28,555 nt of DNA from Folioceros fuciformis. Taxonomy: Eukaryota; Anthocerotophyta; Anthocerotopsida; Anthocerotales. This document shows positions 21,868 to 28,555 of the stretch, one piece after another. The notes beneath the pieces are model-generated. The model did not search any database. It was not told where the DNA came from and saw only the letters and a program-made list of their open reading frames with translations. Within the stretch, counting starts at the first letter, position 1, and every line of letters begins with the position of its first letter. The translations under genes were made by a program, and so were the position numbers. The DNA lies in contig JBNGIO010006246.1 of assembly GCA_049999805.1 (NCBI GenBank), positions 191,177 through 219,731 on the forward strand, in the 5' to 3' direction.

Positions 21868-22333
21868 TGTTAGGCTGCTCACATGCGTCATAGCTCACTC
21901 CGTGTCGTAAAGCTGCGAAAAGGGGACTGCCCTCGTCGGGCTGCCCAGAGTTGGTAAGTCACTAGCGGGATGCCACCATCTTCCTTACACCCTCAATCTG
22001 CACCAAATAGCTCTTCCTTTCATAGACGGCTAGTGAACAACAAAAAAAGGTTTAGGTCTTCCGGTGGTTCCTCTCATGAGCGACTTCGACAACTGCCTTT
22101 TTCCTCGCCGTGTTCGGTTTCTTTGTTTGGTGCCCCTCCAAGCCGTTTCCCATGGGCTGTATGAGCCCACGTGCTTCTAGTGGGCAAGTAGCCATGGCTA
22201 GTATTTTAGCTATTTACGTAATTTAGGTTGAGTTAGTTTAATCACCTATTATCTAATCAACTGAATTCCACTAAACTATCACGTTCACCATGACGCTCTA
22301 CTTTAAGTCCATTTTTGCCACAATTTCACGACA
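21868..22333 (-). repeat. 5' LTR, U5 end missing
   Basis: This matches 12838-13303 of the 3' LTR over 466 bp with about 13 substitutions. In element sense it begins TGTCGTG at 22333, next to the target duplication. Homology stops at TCTT (21864), so the 111 bp U5 terminus present at the 3' LTR is absent and unrelated leader sequence follows. Confidence 0.9.
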
Positions 22334-22475
22334 AGATTCGTCCGGATTGACACGATTGTGAGAGAGGGCTCTCGATTGACACGGCCGTGAGTGAGGGCTC
22401 CCGATTGACACCACTATGAGGGAGGGGTCCTTATTGCCACCGCCATGAGGGCTCCCAATCGACACTGCGGTTTGG
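22334..22475. repeat. Minisatellite continuation, right of the retroelement
   Basis: Starts AGATTCGTCCGGATTGACAC and continues with diverged units carrying GAGGGCTC.CGATTGACAC, the same variant seen at about 12660-12680. This shows that the element split one pre-existing array. Confidence 0.88.
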
Positions 22476-23506
22476 GCAGGTTCTGCATTGGAGAGGCAAA
22501 AACTCAGACGGTTAGGGGTGTGCATGGAGGCGACATATGTGTGCACAACAGACAGCACTGTAAATGCTGAGGGCCGAAGGAAGGATGCTGAACCCACAAG
22601 CCCTAACTCTAACTAAAAAAAGTGAATGAGTGTGAGTGGAGAGAGACGGACCCGAACGTGAGGGATAAAATAAGGGCACAAAGTAGATGTCCCTATCGGG
22701 ACACCTACTTTGTGCCCTACGACCGAAGTAGGCACATCTATTATGTCCAAAATGTTTGGACCATATACCGCCGCCCTAAAGTTTGTGTGAAAGGTACCCT
22801 GACCGTATTAGTATTCCATAGCTAAGTAGAAGGTGAACAGAAACATACTACCTTTACACACAATGCAACACAATAAAAATTATTATTTGTAAGTTAATTA
22901 ATTAATTAGAACAAAGAATGTGTCCCTTTCGGTCCACATACTGGTTAGAGTGAGAGAAAAAAAATCCCTATGCGGTGTATAGAAGTGTGTAGAGAAGTGG
23001 CTAGGTTGAGTATAGGAATATTCTCGAGATGCCACCATATATTCCCATAGAGATGCTACCATGTGTTCCCATAAAAAATACGTAAGAACATAAGTGTAGT
23101 GTAGCCCTTGTCCGAAGTATTCCATACTTAGCTTTATATAATTCTCTTAATTTTTTTTCAACATAAACTAAATGTTTTTCCTCCTTGGTCTCTTCTTACC
23201 AATATCCCTATCCCATTTTTCTTGATTATATGTGGTAAATAAGTTGATATATATTTTGAGTTTGACATATATTATTGTCAAGGTCCCTGAAATTGATTGA
23301 GATTTTCAATAAAAGGAATAAAAGAGGACATGGGAAGAGAAGAATATTACTTAAAGGTGATGAAGGCGGCCAGAACCAAATTCCATCCCGAAAAGCAGCT
23401 ACCACTCTTGAAGGTACGTGAGCGCAGGCCTTGGTTTAGATATGTATTTTGTACAAAATTTTAAAAATAAAATACATAGGAAGATCTCAGGAGAAGGGAG
23501 AAATTG
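22476..23506. other. Intergenic, AT-rich on the right, one exon-like fragment
   Basis: Apart from the hairpin, no gene is recognised. From about 22860 to 23320 the sequence is AT-rich with TTAATTAATTAATTAG and long A/T runs. At about 23335-23415 a plus-strand frame (YYLKVMKAARTKFHPEKQ, followed by a GTACGT donor-like site) looks exon-like but stands alone. Confidence 0.4.
22674..22717. repeat. Near-perfect hairpin, 20 bp arms
   Basis: Arms 22674-22693 and 22698-22717 are reverse complements at 19 of 20 positions around a 4-base loop (TATC). A second small palindrome, GTCCAAA-ATG-TTTGGAC, lies at about 22744-22760. Either a miniature transposon remnant or a small-RNA precursor would fit; the sequence does not decide. 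Confidence 0.8.
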
Positions 23507-25201
23507 TCAGAGCGACAGTCTCCTTCGCACTCTTCGGGTCTGCGGTCGGACCATGAGACCATACTCGAGCTCCTCCGGAGCAACATCCGAAACATGGGCC
23601 TCCTGCTGAGGCTGAGGCGAAGTTGGAGGAAGTTGGTTTTGCTGCGCAGCTTCCGGTGGGATGTCCTCCACTGGCCTGTTGAGCTGGTGCATTCGGTTTC
23701 TCACAGCCTGGATGGAGTCTCGCCAGTGGGGCAAATATTCTCGCACCCTTGAGCACAGGCTCCACCAAGTACCCGACCACATGTTCCCAGAGATGGTTCC
23801 AGAGTAGAACCCGAAAGCATTGCCCCTGGAAGCTCTGCGGCTTGTCGCCTCCGCAGAGGACCAGGTGGTGTCCTCTCTTGCTGACTCGTGTTCTTCACCG
23901 TCCTCGTCTTGCTCATCAGCATTCCGCAAGTAGTCGTGACTGGTGTCGCTCGCATCTGAGGCCGTGTCCTCGTCGTAGTCGCTGCCTTCCATATCCACAC
24001 TCCGCCTGTTGATCGTGGAGCGCGCTATGCTCTGCTCGTCGTCCACGATGGCGCTGCCGTCGAAGCCCTCGGGCTCCGGGTAGTCGGGATCGCTGTCCGT
24101 AGCCTCAACGATTTCCTGGTACACCTCCACGCGATCGGCGCGGTTGTCTGGATCCGGATCCGGATCCGAAACCGGGTCCGGAGCCGGGTCCTGATGCGTC
24201 TCTTGTTGGACAGCTCCGATCTCCTCCACTCGGCCGGGTGCAACCGCAGGCGCAGCGTCTCCCCCGATCTCACCGACCGTGCCGCCAGCTTCATCCACCT
24301 CCTGTTGCGGCTCGGGGACGTCCTGCAGTGGGCTAAGTGCCGCGTGCGAGCTATCGCCTGCTGCTTCCTCATGCGACTCCACGGTCGGCTCTTGCCCGGA
24401 TCTCCTGCTCTCCTCGGTCTCGGCCTCTTCTCCGACACGGGATCCCTGAGACGTGTTTCTGGCTTCCCTACTCCTCCTGCTCGCGATCGCTTCCTGAGCT
24501 CGTTGCCTCGCCCTGGATCTGGCTCGCCTATGCACTCGGCTCCGGACGGCTCCCCTCCGCGACGGTGCCACCTCGATGCCTTCCGCCTGGCTCTTCAAGA
24601 ACCGCCGCTCGATGGACCAGCACAGGCTGATGTCTTGCGGCTGGTTCACAATGCTGGACTCCACCTTGTCTCGCAGCCTGTCCTTCCAAGGCGAGAGTTG
24701 GAACCAAGAGCTGCACGCAGCAATCGGATCAGGCTTCACCACGGCAGAACAGCCAAGATCCGCACGCACTGCATTCGCACTCTCCAATCTCGCGCACGAC
24801 GCCGGCCCTTGGCAGAAACGCCGAAACTGCTCCCATGCCTGCCTCACACGGAGTAACTGGAGCAGGAAGCACCAAACCGGCTGCGATCCAGGACGCCACA
24901 CAGAATCTCGCTCCTCCTCCGATGGCTCCAGTTCCGACACAAGCCGATCGAACAGAGCAGCTTTGCAGAGCAGGCAGATCTCGCACCGGTACCGTGCTCG
25001 CGCTGTGTTCGAAGCTCCGCCTTCGCACCGCTGGTGCAGATTAGGTTTTCCTCGAATGCCACAACACGGACACACGTCTTCCGCACGCCGCTGCCTCCAA
25101 GCGCAGCTGCGATGCACCGCGTCTCCGCACGGCTGCCATCTCTCCCAGCGCTGCCCCGCAACCGGCTGCTTGCATATCTGGCACACGCATTCCTGATCCA
25201 T
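23507..25201 (-). CDS. RING-like zinc-finger protein with acidic low-complexity middle
   Basis: A single uninterrupted frame of 564 residues from ATG 25201-25199 to TGA at 23507. The frame is open for 33 more codons upstream without an ATG, so MDQECVCQIC is the chosen start. Residues 7-47 look like a RING finger: C7-x2-C10, C25-G-D27-x2-H30-x2-C33, C44-x2-C47. Asp27 sits where a fourth metal ligand (usually His or Cys) is expected. A second small cluster (CEICLLC) follows at about residues 76-82. The middle is Arg-rich (ARSRARQRAQEAIASRRSRE), then strongly acidic with Asp-Pro repeats (DPDPDPD) and many Glu and Ser. The end has WWSLCSRVREYLPHWRDSI and an Arg-rich tail (RRVRRRLSL). RING proteins are usually E3 ubiquitin ligases; substrate and role here are unknown. 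Lack of introns contrasts with its neighbours. Confidence 0.7.
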   Translation of the reverse strand: MDQECVCQICKQPVAGQRWERWQPCGDAVHRSCAWRQRRAEDVCPCCGIRGKPNLHQRCEGGASNTARARYRCEICLLCKAALFDRLVSELEPSEEERDSVWRPGSQPVWCFLLQLLRVRQAWEQFRRFCQGPASCARLESANAVRADLGCSAVVKPDPIAACSSWFQLSPWKDRLRDKVESSIVNQPQDISLCWSIERRFLKSQAEGIEVAPSRRGAVRSRVHRRARSRARQRAQEAIASRRSREARNTSQGSRVGEEAETEESRRSGQEPTVESHEEAAGDSSHAALSPLQDVPEPQQEVDEAGGTVGEIGGDAAPAVAPGRVEEIGAVQQETHQDPAPDPVSDPDPDPDNRADRVEVYQEIVEATDSDPDYPEPEGFDGSAIVDDEQSIARSTINRRSVDMEGSDYDEDTASDASDTSHDYLRNADEQDEDGEEHESAREDTTWSSAEATSRRASRGNAFGFYSGTISGNMWSGTWWSLCSRVREYLPHWRDSIQAVRNRMHQLNRPVEDIPPEAAQQNQLPPTSPQPQQEAHVSDVAPEELEYGLMVRPQTRRVRRRLSL

Positions 25202-25594
25202 GACCGTGCCCGTGACTCGATCCCCGCAACCGAGTCCGATCCCGTTCCCGGCAGTCCCACACGGTGGGCGCCAATGCGCCTCGTCTCCCAGGCGCCACAA
25301 GCCAAGCCTTCAAGAGGCAGCCGCTTCGGTTGCCCTCGATCCTCGTCGTCGTCCCCATGACGGTCCTCGGCCCGTGGCCTACCCCTCCCTGCGCCATGGC
25401 AGCGTCGGTTCGCGGTTCACTTGAAGGAAGACAGCAACCGCCAAAAACCAGTTTTCGTTGTCTCGGTCGGCTGGCTAAAACACCAGCGGCCACCTAAACC
25501 GTAACCGAGAAACGCAATAGCTACCCAAAAAGTTGACTTTATTCCGAAGCGCACACAAGAGGCCTTGCCTTGGAGGAAGACGATGAGACGGAGG
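25202..25594. other. Spacer between the ERA and RING-like genes
   Basis: It should hold the 3' untranslated region of the ERA gene and the promoter of the RING-like gene, both on the minus strand. A further open frame here is antisense or out of frame and has no recognised domain. Confidence 0.45.
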
Positions 25595-27678
25595 TCAGGC
25601 CTTAAATCTCCCGCTGTATCCATACGATTCCAGCAATTTCTCATCCTCTCTCCAGTCTTTCCGGACAAGCACCCGGATCTGTACAGGGAGGACATGACCG
25701 GCTGACACAACATCAGGTACGAGCATCTGATTGCAGACCCACTGAAATCAGCGATCATCAAGGAACAGCATAGGATGAGTCACCTCGACGAAAACATTTC
25801 TGCCCAGGAACTCTTCGATGTCCAACCTTGCTGCTGTGGCTAGAACCTTCATTGCAATCCCATCCTGCACCGAGTGATACAAGTTAGCATTAGAAGGTGA
25901 TGAGTACTGTTGACCTAAGGGGAGAGTAATGAGGCTAGACCTTGCCCAATAGAATGGCTCTCTGGGATTCCCTTTCCACCAGAACTTCGATCTCAATGAA
26001 GTCCTTGCCTGCTTGTCTGGTTGCATACTTGACCACGTTCACCTGTGAGAACCAACAGGGCGGTAAGTTTCTGCAGAAGGAGGCATGGGCTCCCTGCAAA
26101 TGAACGAATCATGGTTACCTGACACACGTACGGGATTTCCTGCTGGTACTGCATCAAAATCTTCTCTCGGACAATCTCCCCAACAAAGAATTTCTCTGGA
26201 TGCTCGCTTACAATGTCCTGATGGCATCTGTGAAGGTCATGTTCTGCTATTCACAGACGGCAACTGGTTTGTACCCAGAAAGTGCACTCACTTTAGGATA
26301 ATATGATGGCCCGTAGGGTAACTTGTTCACCAGCCACTCCCTCACTTCGTTGACTCCATGGCCGTGCTTGGCACTGACAGCCAATACATGATCTGCTTTG
26401 CCGAAGTTTTCATACCACTGCCAAAAGCAGGCACATGGCTCATTGTCCTCCACACCTTTACACTGCACTCTAGGATTGCATCTGACTGTTTGCACGGTGG
26501 GAGTGTGTCAAGCCAAAGAGTTGTGCCAAGCACATCAATACCTCTACTCGTTTGGCCAGCTCCCCCGGCTTCACGAGATCCTTCTTATTCACTACAAGCA
26601 GTGTCGGCCTTCTCTCCAGAACCGATGCGGCACCTTCCTCCAACATGCTGGCCACCTGTTTCCTTAGCACCAAGCACACAGACTCACCATATTTTCGCCC
26701 GGAATTCAGGACAGAATAGGAGGCATAGCTGCTCACAGCTGCCACTTCATACCTCCTCCGGTAGCTTGCAAGCGTCAACGATGATCAAGACACAATCGGC
26801 GTTGAGAGTAGCAGTTCGCACATTTTGCATCATTAGCTCATCCAGTTTCTTCACCTTCTTGGAGATCACACCTGGCGTATCGTATAATATCATCTGCACA
26901 CCAATGCGGAAGACCGTCCAGCTACGTTGGATATTACAAGCTCTTACCACTATGATCAACATCACTAACTACCCCAGGTGTGCAACTTAACCCACCTGAT
27001 ACTGGGGACCAGAAGCAATACCAAGTATTCTGTGCCGAGTAGTCTGTGGCTTACTTGTAACGATTGACAGTTTCTGCCCAATCAGCTGATTCAAGAGCGT
27101 GCTCTTGCCAACGTTTGGCTTCCCGATCAGTGCAACATATCCTGCACAAAGCAGAAGCCGGAGTAGCAATGTGAGATTGCCATCTCTGTCCCACCGGATC
27201 TCCAAAGCCTCCACGAACTGGATGCCAATAAAAGAATTGCATGGCATTTGGAGCAACTCGCACTTCCCACGATTGTTTCCCAGCGTCCGAAATTTGGGAG
27301 CGTACCACTTTTGTGATCAGGCTCCACTTTCAAGTCTCTGTAATCCGATTGCCCGAAGCTGGTACCAACATCGTCGTCCAGATAATCAGATGACACACGC
27401 TTCCTCGACGGACTTGCATCTTGCAAGTCCTCAAGCTTCCTGGCAGGCTTGTTGTTGAGGAGGAAGATGGGCGGAGGCTGCTTGGAAGATGCAGAGCTGG
27501 CTGTCACGCACAGCCCCCTCCACTCCGTCACCCTGTCTGCAGCATCAGCAGCAGGCTGATCCGGGAGCTTGCTTCCCGAAAATGACAGCACCCTCCCGCA
27601 CTTGACAAAACCAGAGTAGCATGGCAGACTGTCTACTGCGCCCACATGGGCAAGCCTCCTAACCAGGCTAGTGTCCAT
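25595..27678 (-). CDS. ERA: GTPase ERA homologue, probably chloroplast-targeted
   Basis: Nine exons join in one frame (421 residues): 27678-27306, 27141-26996, 26893-26753, 26655-26542, 26417-26292, 26217-26119, 26042-25941, 25864-25784, 25678-25595; GT-AG introns; stop TGA at 25595-25597. G-domain motifs are in order: GKPNVGKST (about 131-139), QTTRHRILG (switch I), DTPG (178-181), NKKD (243-246) and SAK (273-275). The KH domain follows with [40 protein letters not shown], the GKDG loop (366-369) and the C-terminus [20 protein letters not shown] binds the 3' end of 16S-type rRNA and aids small-subunit maturation. The first roughly 120 residues precede the G domain, are Ser-, Arg- and Ala-rich, and fit an organelle transit peptide; chloroplast is favoured by similarity to plant ERA-like proteins, mitochondrion is possible. 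All key residues are intact. Confidence 0.93.
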
Positions 27679-28089
27679 GACTTCCACCCCTGCCCACGAT
27701 CTGGATGCAGTGCCCGTGTACGGCACTCCGACCTGATGTTTCCGAATGCCGTCGTCGCATATCGGTTAGTGAGGCTGCCGGTCAAGACGAGGGAAGATTC
27801 TAAGAAACTGTCAGGCTTTCGCAACTAGGGTTCCCGGCCCTCGCTGTTCAAGATCATCCATGCTACAGCCTCATCTATATGCTAACGTATGCGCGCCTGT
27901 GTGGGATGCGCAATGGGCTGCAGCAGTGTGGGATAATTCGCGAGCACGGAAGTGAGTGGTGAGGTTAGCTTCTGGATCTGAAGAAAGTGGCGCCCTTGCA
28001 AGATCTGCCCGGGCAGCAAGCCCGGTGTGTGTGCCTGGACGAAAGTGGCGGGGGAGCTGTGCGATGAAGGGAAGCGATTGGTGAAGGGC
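27679..28089. promoter_or_regulatory. Probable bidirectional promoter region
   Basis: About 410 bp between the ERA start on the minus strand (27678) and the first ATG of the plus-strand gene (28090). The head-to-head spacing implies a shared or back-to-back promoter. I see no convincing TATA box or named element. Confidence 0.4.
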
Positions 28090-28555
28090 ATGTCAGACCG
28101 GAGGCACAGCTGGACTGCTGCGCAGTGGGTTGGTTCCCCTTCATATCCCACCAGGGACGTCTCCTCGGGGACAGAGGATCAGTGGGGAGTTGCCTCTGGC
28201 AGATGCATGGGCCAGTGCGCTTTCCGCGGTAAGTGGACTATGGCCTTGGTCGGCTGCTCTGCTTCTTGCAAGCTGGTGCTGGATGCTTTTGTTTGGGTGG
28301 CGATTGGGTGCCTCACTTCGTGTGTATGCGTTGGCAGCAGGTACTCCGAAGTCAGAAATGGCAGAGCCTGGGCGGGGATCGCTGGGTGATTCGTTTGTTA
28401 CGCCTCCCCCGTCTACGTTGGAGCGATTCTCCTTTCTCAGGTTTGAGGGCGGGAGCCAGGGAGGCTTTGTGGTGCCGACGAGGTTCAACGAGCAAGGAGT
28501 GCTGGAGCCCGTGTTGACGGAGGCTCAGAGGGCCAACTGCGAAGCTGCGTTGAAG
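28090..28555 (+). CDS. Unrecognised protein, N-terminal part, runs off the right end
   Basis: Two exons join in frame: 28090-28228 (ATG at 28090, donor GTAAGT) and 28341 to beyond 28555 (acceptor GCAGCAG), intron 112 bp. The joined frame is open to the window end (about 118 codons). The first exon encodes MSDRRHSWTAAQWVGS and continues through CMGQCAFR. The second encodes TPKSEMAEPGRGSLGDSF, then PPPSTLERFSFLRFEGG and RFNEQGVLEPVLTEAQR. No domain is recognised. An alternative is a start inside exon 2 at ATG 28358, which keeps the same frame. The codon pattern and the clean splice join make a real gene likely. Confidence 0.6.

Larger units (their letters stand above)
12723..22333 (-). mobile_element. 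Ty3/gypsy-like LTR retrotransposon encoding a DNA methyltransferase, defective
   Basis: The element is 9,611 bp on the minus strand. Its outer ends are a 7 bp inverted repeat: TGTCGTG at 12723 and CACGACA ending at 22333. AGAT lies outside both ends (12719-12722 and 22334-22337; AAGAT if the last LTR base is counted). Removing the element restores the minisatellite phrase TTTTAAGATTCGTCC, which confirms both borders. Domain order in transcription sense is gag, protease, DNMT, RT, RNase H, integrase, PHD finger. The order RT-RNase H-integrase marks it as Ty3/gypsy type. The two LTRs share a 466 bp core (12838-13303 and 21868-22333) with about 13 mismatches and no gaps by hand count (about 97% identity). 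The coding region is broken by in-frame stops and three frameshifts. I found no primer-binding site next to the 5' LTR. Confidence 0.95.

Noticed and set aside
24194-24856. Plus-strand frame of 220 codons
   Set aside because: It is antisense to the RING-like gene and its Arg/Leu/Ser-rich composition mirrors the acidic, GC-rich sense strand.
26358-26990. Plus-strand frame of 210 codons
   Set aside because: It is antisense to several ERA exons and runs through their introns; the sense strand carries all GTPase motifs.

Overview
The window reads as nuclear DNA of a green streptophyte, most plausibly a streptophyte (charophyte) alga. The evidence is an ULTRAPETALA-type SAND protein gene, a plastid-type starch-synthase-IV-like gene with 18 recognisable exons, a probably chloroplast-targeted ERA GTPase gene, mostly short introns (about 70-150 bp) with GT-AG borders, and a Ty3/gypsy element carrying a cytosine-5 DNA methyltransferase (DNMT). 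DNMT-bearing gypsy elements are, as I recall, reported from charophytes. I cannot name the species.

Layout. 1-1258 (+) is the 3' part of an ULTRAPETALA homologue with three exons. 1259-4604 is gene-poor, with microsatellites and two tandem-repeat arrays (about 75 bp and 55 bp units). 4605-8463 (-) is a starch synthase IV/V-like gene whose frame is intact but whose three conserved glucan-synthase signatures are all replaced, so it looks like a non-catalytic homologue. 8464-10690 is unresolved and may hold its 5' exons. 10690-12722 holds more tandem repeats, ending in a 27-29 bp minisatellite.

12723-22333 is a single Ty3/gypsy-like LTR retrotransposon on the minus strand. It sits inside the minisatellite and has a 4-5 bp target duplication (AGAT/AAGAT). 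Its order is gag (two zinc knuckles) - aspartic protease - DNMT - reverse transcriptase/RNase H - integrase - PHD finger. It is dead, with about eight in-frame stops and three frameshifts. Most stops can be explained as C-to-T changes in Gln or Arg codons. Its ends are unusual: the 3' side carries a second copy of the U5 end of the LTR, and the 5' LTR lacks that segment.

22334-23506 continues the minisatellite and then becomes AT-rich, with one strong DNA hairpin. 23507-25201 (-) is a one-exon RING-like gene of 564 residues. 25595-27678 (-) is a complete nine-exon ERA GTPase gene (421 residues). It faces away, across about 410 bp, from an unrecognised gene on the plus strand that starts near 28090 and runs off the right end.

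The genes do not form one pathway. ERA (ribosome maturation) and the starch-synthase homologue (starch granule biology) are both expected in the plastid. ULTRAPETALA is expected in the nucleus. The retroelement is the most remarkable object, because it combines a DNA-methylation writer with a chromatin-reader-type finger in one polyprotein.
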